Shown: positions 1 through 8,086 of the stretch, one piece after another
How the letters are laid out: each line of letters begins with the position of its first letter
Numbering within the stretch: the first letter of the stretch is position 1
Assembly: GCA_964429245.1 (NCBI GenBank)
Contig: CAYSBE010000036.1
Coordinates: 1 to 21,199 of the forward strand
Source of the DNA: CAYSBE01 sp964429245
GTDB taxonomy: Bacteria; Bacteroidota; Bacteroidia; UKL13-3
Direction: 5' to 3'
Length of the DNA: 21,199 nucleotides
Program-made: the position numbers and the translations under genes
The notes under the pieces: model-generated
What the model was told of the DNA's origin: nothing
The model's database searches: none
The model's input: the letters and a program-made list of their open reading frames with translations, nothing else

Positions 1-1948
1 CATTTACAAAGTAAACACCTCTGTCAAGTGATGAAAGATTTAGAACATCATGCTGTGCAGTTACTTTTACCTGCATTACTGTTTTTCCGGTTATATCAAT
101 TATGGTTACCGTACCATTTTCATTTTCAAGCAATGCAATGTTTAAGAGGTTTTTAGCGGGATTAGGGTACATTTCAAATACAGATTTGGATACAGTGATT
201 TTCAAACCAACCGTATTTTTTGAAAATGCAGAATCAACTGCTGCAAGCGAAGTATTGTAATAGGTTCCACTTGGTGATTCTTCTAAATATACTGCACGTA
301 CCATATAAGTGGTAAATCCATTATAAGGCATGCTGTCGATATAAGACGAAGCATTTGCATCCAACATAATTGAGGGCAAATGACTTCCTCCAATTTTTGA
401 TACCACATAGCCATCAGCACCGCTAACAGGTTGCCAGCTTAGCGATACCCGCATACTGTCTGGAGATGATGTAGCTGTGAAAATGCTTACCGCTTCTCGC
501 ATATGCAAACGCAGACTGGGGTCACCCATTAAGTTGGTTGAAATAAATGTGGGGCATATATTATGAACGTATCCAACCGGTGATGCTGTTGTATTGTCAT
601 ACACATTTCCTTGGGTAAGTTTTGCACTATATCCGATATTGTATCCTAATGCCATGTGATGAAAATGCCAGTGTGGACGACCACTCCATGCACTTGCCAA
701 CCCACCGTTTTTGGTAGCAAGCGGAGCACGCAATATATTATTCTGGGCATCCCAATCGCCAAAGTAGCTGCCAAACAACATCGTAAAAATCTGATTGATG
801 GAATCGTTATTAAATTGAGCGGTGGTAGCTACTCCGCTGCAACTAGTATAACTACCTGCACCGCAACCGTAGGTAAACAGATAATTTCCTTGTTTGGTTG
901 AAGTGAGGTAATCTTTTGCTTCAACGCTATCACCAAACATGGCACTAAAATTTCGCCATCCGCTTGCAGCAAAGGCTTCGCCACTCATGGCTCCAAAATG
1001 ATCATCAACCAATGCACGTCTGATTACTTGGGTTTCGGCTATTTTGTATTTATGGGCTTTTTGTAAATACTGTCGAACCAATGCTGTATCTGTTTGCCCA
1101 AACACCGGCATATTGAAAAGATCAACACGCCCTACCTGCAAATTGGGTTTATTGTATGCGATAAACATCTGGTCAAATTTTCCATCCCCCGGTATATTGT
1201 CATTTACAGCCCTAGCAGGAGTGGTATCGTTCACTTGACTATCTGTCCAAAACGATTCATTTAAATAAGCATAATACATATCAGTTGACCATGCCCCTCC
1301 ATGCTCAGTATGCCCATCAGGCGGAAAAATTTGCCCCTGCTGGGCCACAAACCCACCTGAATATGGAACCGGAACGCGGCCAAGCACATACACTGCTTGC
1401 AGTTGAGGTGCTCCCATCGGTTTGGTATTGGCCTGCAAAATGATTTGTTTTACTGATGCGGCAGATAGGTTGCGTGCGACATATTTGATATTTACCCACC
1501 AGCCGTCTTTTATCAAATCCCATTTCAATTGGTCTATTTCGGCAGCCAATGGCACACGGTAGTTATCATCAACGAGCAAGAGCATTTCGCCACGCTCAAG
1601 CATGGGTGGTACTTTTATTCCTGCACATATATAACCATGAGCCGTGCGACCCGAGTGTAGCCGTTGCACATAATACTCGTAGGTTTTGCCTAACTCAACC
1701 ACATTATCGGTGTAGGATGTAGCTGTATTGGGCAGCGTTTGCAATGCATTTCCCCAAGAATCAGTGCTAAGAGATTTGCGAAAAACACGGTAGCTTGTAG
1801 CTGAATTGTCAACCGGCCATTTAATTGTAATGCTTGCCGGAGTATCGGTCACTTCTACTTGTAAAAGAACAGCATAGTCTTTAGATGTTTGCGACCAAGC
1901 TATGAAACAGTAAAAAGATAGCGCAGCAACTAGTATTATTTTTTGCAT
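1..1948 (-). CDS. Secreted T9SS-sorted protein with FN3 domains and a gingipain-like central region (3' end outside window)
   Basis: The reading frame is open from an ATG at 1948 to the window edge (649 codons seen, no stop), so the C-terminus is missing by perhaps ten residues. Residues 1-20 form a Sec signal peptide ending in AWSQ. Residues about 28-112 and 485-570 look like fibronectin type III folds. The middle (about 115-485) has the layout of C25/gingipain-like proteins of Bacteroidota: LGRVPVPYSG (189-198), PDGHTEHGGAW (210-220), YGCGAGSYTSC (360-370), LFGSYFGDWD (391-400), GRPHWHFHHMALG (423-435) and a closing MGDPSLR (474-480). C362 is a possible nucleophile and H213 or H216 a possible partner, but I cannot prove a catalytic dyad. 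From about 593 (YPNPAKNLLNI) a type A T9SS sorting domain begins, so export and attachment to or release from the cell surface by T9SS are expected. It could be a non-peptidase surface protein. Confidence 0.85.
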   Translation of the reverse strand, partial: MQKIILVAALSFYCFIAWSQTSKDYAVLLQVEVTDTPASITIKWPVDNSATSYRVFRKSLSTDSWGNALQTLPNTATSYTDNVVELGKTYEYYVQRLHSGRTAHGYICAGIKVPPMLERGEMLLLVDDNYRVPLAAEIDQLKWDLIKDGWWVNIKYVARNLSAASVKQIILQANTKPMGAPQLQAVYVLGRVPVPYSGGFVAQQGQIFPPDGHTEHGGAWSTDMYYAYLNESFWTDSQVNDTTPARAVNDNIPGDGKFDQMFIAYNKPNLQVGRVDLFNMPVFGQTDTALVRQYLQKAHKYKIAETQVIRRALVDDHFGAMSGEAFAASGWRNFSAMFGDSVEAKDYLTSTKQGNYLFTYGCGAGSYTSCSGVATTAQFNNDSINQIFTMLFGSYFGDWDAQNNILRAPLATKNGGLASAWSGRPHWHFHHMALGYNIGYSAKLTQGNVYDNTTASPVGYVHNICPTFISTNLMGDPSLRLHMREAVSIFTATSSPDSMRVSLSWQPVSGADGYVVSKIGGSHLPSIMLDANASSYIDSMPYNGFTTYMVRAVYLEESPSGTYYNTSLAAVDSAFSKNTVGLKITVSKSVFEMYPNPAKNLLNIALLENENGTVTIIDITGKTVMQVKVTAQHDVLNLSSLDRGVYFVN

Positions 1949-1954
1949 AATGTG

Positions 1955-1962
1955 TATGTTTG
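1955..1962 (+). promoter_or_regulatory. Putative -7 box of ung
   Basis: TATGTTTG matches the Bacteroidota -7 consensus TAnnTTTG and lies 32 nt before the ung ATG, giving a short leader. No convincing -33 TTTG is seen at the usual spacing of about 19 nt, so the call is tentative. Confidence 0.4.
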
Positions 1963-1976
1963 GCTGTAGTAAAAAT

Positions 1977-1984
1977 CAAATGTA
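1977..1984 (-). promoter_or_regulatory. Putative -7 box of the secreted T9SS protein gene
   Basis: Read on the minus strand this is TACATTTG, a full match to TAnnTTTG, 28 nt before the ATG at 1948. With the ung box it gives two divergent promoters inside the 46-bp intergenic region. A clear -33 element was not found. Confidence 0.4.
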
Positions 1985-1994
1985 ATAAAAATAA

Positions 1995-2672
1995 ATGTCG
2001 GAAAAAGTAGTAATGGAAGAAAGCTGGAAGCAATTGTTGCAGGACGAGTTTAATCAACCCTATTTCCTGCAGCTCAAATCTTTCTTGCAAAGTGAAAAAG
2101 AAAAAAGGATAATAATTTTTCCTCCAGGCAACCGTATTTTTAGTGCATTTGACAAAACCCCTTTCGAGAAAGTAAAAGTGGTGATATTGGGGCAAGATCC
2201 ATATCATGGTATTGATCAGGCTCATGGACTTTGCTTTTCCGTAAATGATGGCATTCCTATTCCTCCATCATTGCAAAACATCTTTAAAGAACTAAAATCT
2301 GATATCGGCTTTGAAATACCTCAATCTGGCAACCTTAGCAAATGGGCGGCTCAGGGTGTATTTCTTTTAAATGCCACACTCACAGTAAGACAAAATGAAG
2401 CAGGTTCACATCAAAAGAAAGGATGGGAAACATTTACTGACAAGGTCATTCAGCATATTTCAAATCAAAAAGAGCATGTTGTTTTCATCCTTTGGGGCAA
2501 ATTTGCCCAAAGCAAAAATCAACTCATAGACACCACAAAACACTTGGTACTAGAAGCCGCTCATCCTTCTCCCCTTTCGGCTTACAACGGCTTTTTCGGC
2601 TGCAAACATTTTTCCAAAACCAATGATTACCTGCAACAAAATCACATAGAACCTATTGACTGGCAGTTGTAA
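1995..2672 (+). CDS. ung: Uracil-DNA glycosylase, family 1
   Basis: Removes uracil from DNA to start base excision repair; cytoplasmic. At 225 aa it is close to the E. coli enzyme. The water-activating motif GQDPYHG is at 66-72 (catalytic D68), followed by the uracil-pocket segment QAHGLCFSV. N126 in GVFLLNATLT is the expected uracil-recognition Asn, and HPSPLSAYNGFFGCKHF starts at H190, with L194 as the intercalating Leu. The ATG at 1995 is used because it lies just downstream of a -7 box; a second in-frame ATG at 2013 would still leave all motifs intact. It is divergent from the secreted protein gene and stands alone, 87 bp before dnaX. Confidence 0.97.
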   Translation: MSEKVVMEESWKQLLQDEFNQPYFLQLKSFLQSEKEKRIIIFPPGNRIFSAFDKTPFEKVKVVILGQDPYHGIDQAHGLCFSVNDGIPIPPSLQNIFKELKSDIGFEIPQSGNLSKWAAQGVFLLNATLTVRQNEAGSHQKKGWETFTDKVIQHISNQKEHVVFILWGKFAQSKNQLIDTTKHLVLEAAHPSPLSAYNGFFGCKHFSKTNDYLQQNHIEPIDWQL

Positions 2673-2747
2673 ATCAATCGTGCATAAGTTAACTACATGT
2701 AAGTGAAATAAATAGAATAAGCCATTTTTACATCATCCAAAAAAAAG

Positions 2748-2755
2748 TACTTTAG
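2748..2755 (+). promoter_or_regulatory. Putative -7 box of dnaX, predicting a leaderless mRNA
   Basis: TACTTTAG differs from TAnnTTTG at one position and ends 4 nt before the dnaX ATG at 2760. Transcription from it would start at or next to the start codon. The mismatch makes this weaker than the same arrangement seen before other genes in the window. Confidence 0.35.
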
Positions 2756-2759
2756 CTGC

Positions 2760-4511
2760 ATGGAAAATTTTGTGGTATCGGCTCGCAAATACAGACCTTT
2801 AACATTTGAAACGGTTATCGGCCAGGAACATATTACCCAAACTTTAAAAAACGCCATTCGCAATAATAAATTGGCTCATGCATTCTTGTTTTGCGGACCA
2901 CGTGGTGTTGGAAAAACAACTTGTGCCCGTATTCTTGCCAAAACCATCAATTGCACCAACTTAACTCCCGAAATTGAAGCGTGTAATGAGTGTGAATCTT
3001 GTAAAACATTCAATCAAAATACGTCATTCAATATTTATGAACTCGATGCCGCATCCAATAACTCTGTTGACGACATCAGGGCACTAACAGAGCAAGTTCG
3101 GTATGCACCGCAAGGAGCTAAATATAAAATTTATATCATTGATGAGGTGCACATGTTGTCTTCACAAGCTTTTAATGCATTTTTAAAAACACTTGAAGAG
3201 CCACCACCATATGCCAAGTTCATATTGGCAACTACCGAACGACATAAAATATTACCAACTATTCTCTCTCGTTGTCAAGTATTCGACTTTCATAGAATCA
3301 AAATAGAGCATGCTGTTACACAGTTAAAAAAGATTTGTCAAAGTGAAGAAATTACTGCCGAAGAAGAAGCTCTGCATGTGATTGCACAAAAAGCGGATGG
3401 CGCCATGCGTGATGCCCTTTCGATATTTGACCGCATTGTAAGCTATTCGGGTAAACATGTTTCCTACCAAGATGTGATTGCCAATCTAAATATTTTAGAC
3501 TACGAATATTATTTTAGAACCACCGACAAACTCCTCGAAAAAAATACCGCTGCCACATTGCTTCTATTTGATGATGTATTAAATAATGGATTTGATGTGC
3601 AACATTTTCTATCGGGACTAAACGAGCATATACGCAACTTAATGGTGTGTAAACATCCCGATACAATAAAACTGCTAGAAGTACCACCAACTATTGCAGC
3701 AAAATTTATGCAACAATCAGCATTATGCAGTCAGTCATTCTTACTAAACGCGTTGAACATCATCAATAAATGTGAAGTTGATTTACGTTCGAGCAGAAAT
3801 CCGCGATTGCACGTAGAATTGTATTTACTCAAACTGGCACACATACAAACGTTGCTTGAAGCAAAATCAGCAGAAGCTGATGCTAAAAAAAAAATGACTG
3901 AGCACGCTGATGCTCAAATTGCCTTACCCGAAAATGCTCCTAAACTAAATCCTCCTATACCACCTGCCCATCCGGGTAAGGAAAGAACAGATTTCCCGAA
4001 AGCAAAACCCGAATTTGAACCCGGAAATGGACGTTCGGCAGAAGATAAATTAAAATCGCTTCGCAATAAAATTGCTAGCGAGCCTATTGAAAATAAAGAG
4101 GCTCAAATTGCCCATACGGAGCAAACTAAAGAAACCGAAATGAATGTAGCCATTACCGCTGCTACACTTGACCGCGGTATTAAAGCCTACATTCAGAAAC
4201 TTGAAAATGATGGAAAAATGAGCATGGCTGTTATTTATAAGAGTGCCAAATATGACGTCTCTACGGATAATGAATTTGTATTTATACTTGCCAGTAAACA
4301 CGAAGACGAAATGTTGCAAAAAGATAACTTGGCGTTTATGCAATTTTTGCGCAATGAATTAAAAAACTATAACCTTACCTATACAACTAATATCGACAGC
4401 AAAATTCAGGTTGAGCGTATTTTCACTGCTGATGATAAATTTAAAGAGATGATGCGCAATAACCCTGCTTTACTTGAATTTAGAAATACTTTTGAATTAG
4501 ATATCGATTAA
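2760..4511 (+). CDS. dnaX: DNA polymerase III clamp-loader subunit tau/gamma
   Basis: ATPase of the clamp loader, which opens the beta clamp for replicative polymerase. At 583 aa the full frame is tau-like. The Walker A GPRGVGKT is at 46-53, the zinc-binding Cys are C65, C75, C78 and C81, Walker B is IIDEVH around D128, the SRC motif with the arginine finger is at 170-172 and sensor 2 is GAMRDAL around R217. Domain III runs to about residue 370. A charged, proline-rich linker (about 379-450) then leads to a C-terminal domain ending in LLEFRNTFELDID. At the domain III/linker border (codons 376-378) lies an A10 run that may produce a shorter gamma-like form (see the separate entry). The DUF502 gene follows after 3 nt, suggesting co-transcription. 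Confidence 0.97.
   Translation: MENFVVSARKYRPLTFETVIGQEHITQTLKNAIRNNKLAHAFLFCGPRGVGKTTCARILAKTINCTNLTPEIEACNECESCKTFNQNTSFNIYELDAASNNSVDDIRALTEQVRYAPQGAKYKIYIIDEVHMLSSQAFNAFLKTLEEPPPYAKFILATTERHKILPTILSRCQVFDFHRIKIEHAVTQLKKICQSEEITAEEEALHVIAQKADGAMRDALSIFDRIVSYSGKHVSYQDVIANLNILDYEYYFRTTDKLLEKNTAATLLLFDDVLNNGFDVQHFLSGLNEHIRNLMVCKHPDTIKLLEVPPTIAAKFMQQSALCSQSFLLNALNIINKCEVDLRSSRNPRLHVELYLLKLAHIQTLLEAKSAEADAKKKMTEHADAQIALPENAPKLNPPIPPAHPGKERTDFPKAKPEFEPGNGRSAEDKLKSLRNKIASEPIENKEAQIAHTEQTKETEMNVAITAATLDRGIKAYIQKLENDGKMSMAVIYKSAKYDVSTDNEFVFILASKHEDEMLQKDNLAFMQFLRNELKNYNLTYTTNIDSKIQVERIFTADDKFKEMMRNNPALLEFRNTFELDID
3885..3916 (+). promoter_or_regulatory. Candidate programmed slippage/frameshift site in dnaX: A10 run, hairpin, stops in both other frames
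   Basis: Ten A residues at 3885-3894 cover three Lys codons (376-378) and the A of the next ATG. A shift to the -1 frame reads Asn-Asp-stop (TGA at 3899-3901), giving 380 aa. A shift to the +1 frame reads TGA at 3895-3897 at once, giving 378 aa. A perfect 6-bp stem, TGAGCA (3899-3904) with TGCTCA (3911-3916) around a 6-nt loop, starts 4 nt after the run. Known dnaX genes make gamma this way: E. coli by ribosomal -1 frameshifting with a downstream hairpin, Thermus thermophilus by transcriptional slippage on an A9 run. That this site works is my inference. Confidence 0.6.
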
Positions 4512-4514
4512 CAT

Positions 4515-5078
4515 ATGAAACAAAAATTTAAAGATGCGTTTGCCGGATTTGTAAGTTACTTTTTGAAAGGACTGCTTATTGTATTGCCATTCTATGTAAC
4601 AGTAAGGTTAATTACCTATGTTGTAGAAACACTTGATACCCATTTTAATGTTGGTGTTCCTGCAGTTGGATTTATTATCGTTATATTCTCAATAACTTTT
4701 CTCGGATATGTTGGCTCAAATATCATTGCGCAACCGTTGCTTCGGTTCGTAGATGATATCCTTTCAAAAATTCCGTTTATAAAAATTGTATACTCATCTG
4801 TTAAAGAATTTATGGAAGCCTTTGTGGGCGAGAAAAGAAAATTCAACGAAGCAGTATTGGTAGAGCTTGCACCGGGTGTTTTGAAACCAGGATTTGTAAC
4901 ACAAAAAGATTTATCGAAACTTGGACTGCCAGGCAAAATGGCCATCTACTTTCCACATTCATACGCATTTTCAGGAAACCTTTTTTTGGTAGATGCAGAT
5001 AAAGTACAACGCTATCAAGGAAATGCTGCCGATATGATGAAATTCATTGTATCAGGAGGGGTTACGCATATACACTAA
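4515..5078 (+). CDS. DUF502 family inner-membrane protein
   Basis: A 187-aa protein of the DUF502 family, whose molecular role is not established. Two membrane segments are visible at about 14-38 and 47-71, joined by a short loop (VETLDTHFNVG). A soluble C-terminal part of about 115 residues contains GEKRKFNEAVLVELAPGV and the family-typical end SGNLFLVDADKV...MMKFIVSGGV. The ATG at 4515 follows the dnaX stop by 3 nt, and the next gene starts 1 nt after this stop, so the three are probably one transcript. No catalytic residues can be named. Confidence 0.88.
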   Translation: MKQKFKDAFAGFVSYFLKGLLIVLPFYVTVRLITYVVETLDTHFNVGVPAVGFIIVIFSITFLGYVGSNIIAQPLLRFVDDILSKIPFIKIVYSSVKEFMEAFVGEKRKFNEAVLVELAPGVLKPGFVTQKDLSKLGLPGKMAIYFPHSYAFSGNLFLVDADKVQRYQGNAADMMKFIVSGGVTHIH

Positions 5079-5079
5079 A

Positions 5080-5964
5080 ATGAGGCAAGTAGGGGCATTC
5101 TTTCGGTTGATTAGAATCGGCAACTTGCTGATGATGGTTGCAACACAAATACTAGCATACTACTTTCTTACACATCATTTGATTGCTGTTGACTTATTAA
5201 ATAAAAAATTTATCTCCATTCTGATGGCAACATTTCTGGCTGGAGCTTCAGGGTACATCATCAATGATTATCTTGATATTAAAATTGACTATATCAATAA
5301 GCCTGATCGTGTAATTGTAGGAACTGAAATTTCACGCAGAGTGGCTATGTTTCTACATCTAACATTTAATGTGCTCGCTTTTACATTGGGACTTTATATC
5401 AATATTTATGTCGCAACAAGCATTGTCATTTGTTCAATATCACTTTGGCTTTACTCGGTTGTATACAAAAAAAGCTACTTGGTTGGAAATATATTAATCT
5501 CTTCATTAAGTGCCTATGTTATTCTGTTGCTGTTGCTTTTTGACCACAGCATGTCTATTTACCTGGTATGGGCTTATGCATTATTCGCATTTATCAGCAC
5601 ATTGATTAGGGAAATATTAAAAGATATGGAAGACATGAAAGGTGATGCGAAATACAATAGCCGAACCATGCCGATTGTTATTGGTATTCGTCCAACTAAA
5701 AATTTCCTCATTTACGTAAGTGTATTTTTTGTTGTGGCGATTTTAATGCACCTTTTTCTTGGCAATAGCTTTATACCTTACAATCATCATTACACTGCAA
5801 TTTTATACATTGGCTATATGTTATTATTTGTCATTGTACCCCTTGCTGTATTTATTTACATGCTCGCTTTTTCCGATACCAAAAGGCAATACGGAAACCT
5901 TAGCCTAATGATGAAATTAATCATGCTTACCGGTATGCTGAGTATGATACTGCTGAAGATTTGA
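5080..5964 (+). CDS. UbiA-family prenyltransferase (possibly geranylgeranylglycerol-phosphate type)
   Basis: Integral membrane enzyme that joins an isoprenoid diphosphate to an acceptor. Both Mg-diphosphate motifs of the UbiA superfamily are present: NDYLDIKID (62-70, D63/D66/D70) followed by NKPDR (73-77), and KDMEDMKGD (181-189, D182/D185/D189). Seven to nine hydrophobic helices fill its 294 aa. In Bacteroidota such proteins are often annotated as geranylgeranylglycerol-phosphate geranylgeranyltransferase, but the acceptor cannot be read from sequence; a quinone- or heme-type UbiA remains possible. I chose the ATG at 5080, 1 nt after the DUF502 stop. A longer frame from a TTG at 5047 would overlap DUF502 and adds no conserved sequence. 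An AGGAGG stands at 5054-5059, too far upstream to be a standard ribosome binding site. The stop is 1 nt from the convergent ligA stop. Confidence 0.85.
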   Translation: MRQVGAFFRLIRIGNLLMMVATQILAYYFLTHHLIAVDLLNKKFISILMATFLAGASGYIINDYLDIKIDYINKPDRVIVGTEISRRVAMFLHLTFNVLAFTLGLYINIYVATSIVICSISLWLYSVVYKKSYLVGNILISSLSAYVILLLLLFDHSMSIYLVWAYALFAFISTLIREILKDMEDMKGDAKYNSRTMPIVIGIRPTKNFLIYVSVFFVVAILMHLFLGNSFIPYNHHYTAILYIGYMLLFVIVPLAVFIYMLAFSDTKRQYGNLSLMMKLIMLTGMLSMILLKI

Positions 5965-5965
5965 T

Positions 5966-8041
5966 TTAATTAATCATCTCTTTAAATTCCTGCTCGGAAA
6001 TAATAGAAATATTTAAATCGGTTGCCTTCTTCAATTTCTCCGGTCCCATTTTATCTCCGGCAATCAGGTAGCTAAGTGATTTTGATATGCTACCAACATT
6101 TCGTCCTCCGTGCGCTTCAATCAATGCTTTCAATTCATCGCGACTGACACTGAATACGCCTGAAACCAAAAAGGTTTTGCCTTCTAGTGTAGCTGATAAT
6201 TTTTCTACAGGCTTGTGTGATGATTCAAACTGCAAGCCATGCAAACGCAGCCTTTCTATCATTTCACGGTTTTGCGATTCGGCAAAAAACCTCACCACAT
6301 GTTCTGCAATCTTATCGCCTATTTCATGAATTGCCGTGAGTATTTCAATATTTGCTTTGGCCAATGCATCAATATTTCCAAAATGTTTGGCCAGTTTTTT
6401 TGCTACTGTTTCACCAACCATTCGAATGCCTAGTGCAAACAACACTTTTTCAAAAGGAACCAATTTCGATTGTTCAATACCTTTAAGCATATTGGTAACA
6501 GTCTTTTCTTGTAGCTTTCTTTTCTTGATTTCACCGTCTTCCTCTGATTCTATTTCTACACCTATAAGTAAATCGTAGTTTAGGTCGAATAAATCGGCAT
6601 AATTTGTTATCAGTCCTTTTCTGAAAAGTCCTTCAATTGTTTTACCTCCAAGACTATCAATATTCATCGCCTTACGACCTATAAAATGCTCAATTTTTCC
6701 GATGAGCTGGGATGGGCATCCCGATTCATTGGGGCAATAATGAACCGCTTCACCTTCTTTACGAATAAGTGCTGTGTCACATTCGGGGCAGTGTGTAGCA
6801 TACACATACGGCAAAGAACCTTCGTTTCTTTTGCTCAACTCAACCGATGTAATTTTTGGAATAATCTCACCGCCTTTTTCTACATACACCCAATCACCAT
6901 GATGCAAATCAAGACGCTCAATTTCATCTGCATTATAAAGGCTGGCATTTTTTACGGTAGTGCCTGCAAGCTGCACGGGTTGTAATTTAGCTACGGGTGT
7001 GATGGCTCCGGTGCGTCCAACTTGATAGTCGATATTCAGCAATGGCGTGAGTGCACTTTCGGCTTTGTATTTATATGAAATAGCCCAACGCGGCACTTTT
7101 GCCGTAAAACCCAATTCTTCCTGCTGATGGTAATCATTCACTTTGAGCACCACACCATCTATTTCAAACGTTAGTTTTTCGCGATCGGTTTCGTATTGGT
7201 TTACAAATGCCATTACATCATTAATGTTGCTGCATAAGCGCACGTGCTCACTCACCTGAAATCCCCAATTGCGTAACATTTTCATCGATTCGAAATGGGT
7301 TTCGGCAACGGGTGTATCGGTATACAAAAAATACAGAAAGGCATCAAGCGGACGTTTGGCTACATCTTTCGACTCTTTCATTTTAAGTGTACCTGATGCA
7401 AAGTTGCGCGGATTTTTATATAGCCGTTCCCGAATCTCGTCCTCGTCATATCCTTTGGCTTCAAGTTCTTTTCGGTAATTGTTATTTAGCTTCTCAAATG
7501 TGGCACGATGCATGAATATTTCACCACGTACCTCAAACTCTTCAGGATAATTACCGGGCATTAGCACATGCGGAATGCTTTTAATGGTTTTTACATTCTC
7601 AGTTACATCATCTCCTTGAATCCCATCTCCACGGGTTACTGCCCGCAACAGTTTGCCGTTTTTGTAGGTAATGCCAATAGCCAATCCATCAATTTTTAAT
7701 TCGCATACATATTCAACTTTTTCGCTGCTGAGTCCCTTTTTTACCCGTGTATCAAAATCGGTTAGTTCCTCCTTGCTGTATGTATTGGCAAGGCTCATCA
7801 TGGGATATTTGTGCTCAACCTGAACAAAAGTCTCTGTTGTGGCTCCGCCTACTTTTTGGGTAGGTGAGTCGGGTGAGGCCAAGTGCGGAAATTGCTTTTC
7901 GAGCAGTTCCAATTCTTTCAGCAACATATCAAATTCATAGTCGCTTATGCCCGGCTGCGACAAAACATAATATTGGTAGTTGTGCTTAATGATTTGTGAT
8001 GTTAAATTATCAATTCTGATTTTGGCTTCAAGTTCATTCAT
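5966..8041 (-). CDS. ligA: NAD-dependent DNA ligase
   Basis: Seals 3'-OH/5'-phosphate nicks in replication and repair, using NAD+. At 691 aa it has full family length. The Ia domain begins near the N-terminus (HNYQYYVLSQPGISDYEFD), and the adenylated lysine is K116 in CELKIDG. An OB fold follows, then a Cys4 zinc finger at C418/C421/C436/C442 (the same spacing as E. coli), helix-hairpin-helix repeats, and a BRCT domain over roughly the last 80 residues. I start at the ATG at 8041. An in-frame TTG three codons upstream is possible but would add only three residues. A near-match -7 box (TATTTTG, one base short of consensus) ends 6 nt before this ATG. It is divergent from the first barrel gene and convergent with the UbiA-family gene. 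Confidence 0.97.
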   Translation of the reverse strand: MNELEAKIRIDNLTSQIIKHNYQYYVLSQPGISDYEFDMLLKELELLEKQFPHLASPDSPTQKVGGATTETFVQVEHKYPMMSLANTYSKEELTDFDTRVKKGLSSEKVEYVCELKIDGLAIGITYKNGKLLRAVTRGDGIQGDDVTENVKTIKSIPHVLMPGNYPEEFEVRGEIFMHRATFEKLNNNYRKELEAKGYDEDEIRERLYKNPRNFASGTLKMKESKDVAKRPLDAFLYFLYTDTPVAETHFESMKMLRNWGFQVSEHVRLCSNINDVMAFVNQYETDREKLTFEIDGVVLKVNDYHQQEELGFTAKVPRWAISYKYKAESALTPLLNIDYQVGRTGAITPVAKLQPVQLAGTTVKNASLYNADEIERLDLHHGDWVYVEKGGEIIPKITSVELSKRNEGSLPYVYATHCPECDTALIRKEGEAVHYCPNESGCPSQLIGKIEHFIGRKAMNIDSLGGKTIEGLFRKGLITNYADLFDLNYDLLIGVEIESEEDGEIKKRKLQEKTVTNMLKGIEQSKLVPFEKVLFALGIRMVGETVAKKLAKHFGNIDALAKANIEILTAIHEIGDKIAEHVVRFFAESQNREMIERLRLHGLQFESSHKPVEKLSATLEGKTFLVSGVFSVSRDELKALIEAHGGRNVGSISKSLSYLIAGDKMGPEKLKKATDLNISIISEQEFKEMIN

Positions 8042-8073
8042 CGTGTGCAAAATAATATTTTGGAATTAATTGT

Positions 8074-8081
8074 TAGTTTTG
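8074..8081 (+). promoter_or_regulatory. Putative -7 box of the barrel gene pair, predicting a leaderless mRNA
   Basis: TAGTTTTG matches TAnnTTTG fully and ends 5 nt before the ATG at 8087, so the transcript would begin about at the start codon. It lies in the 45-bp region shared with the ligA promoter. Confidence 0.5.
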
Positions 8082-8086
8082 CTTTG

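Noticed and set aside
656..1523. Several open frames of 64-81 aa within the secreted protein gene on both strands
   Set aside because: They are out of frame with the continuous 649-codon minus-strand gene, whose translation has signal peptide, FN3, C25-like and T9SS motifs.
1881..2225. 114-aa minus-strand open frame opposite ung
   Set aside because: It lies antisense to the strongly conserved N-terminal half of ung and the start of the secreted protein gene; composition is a Phe/Leu-rich artefact of AT-rich DNA and no family motif is present.
3885..3894. A10 run in dnaX as a sequencing or assembly error
   Set aside because: The frame continues correctly through the run into a conserved DnaX C-terminal domain, so the length given is the coding length; homopolymer error would have broken it.
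5054..5059. AGGAGG as a ribosome binding site for the UbiA-family gene
   Set aside because: It is about 20 nt from the ATG, lies inside the DUF502 coding region, and Bacteroidota rarely depend on Shine-Dalgarno pairing.
5047..5079. Longer N-terminus for the UbiA-family gene from a TTG
   Set aside because: It would overlap the conserved end of DUF502 and adds an 11-residue tail without family similarity; ATG at 5080 fits the 1-nt operon spacing.
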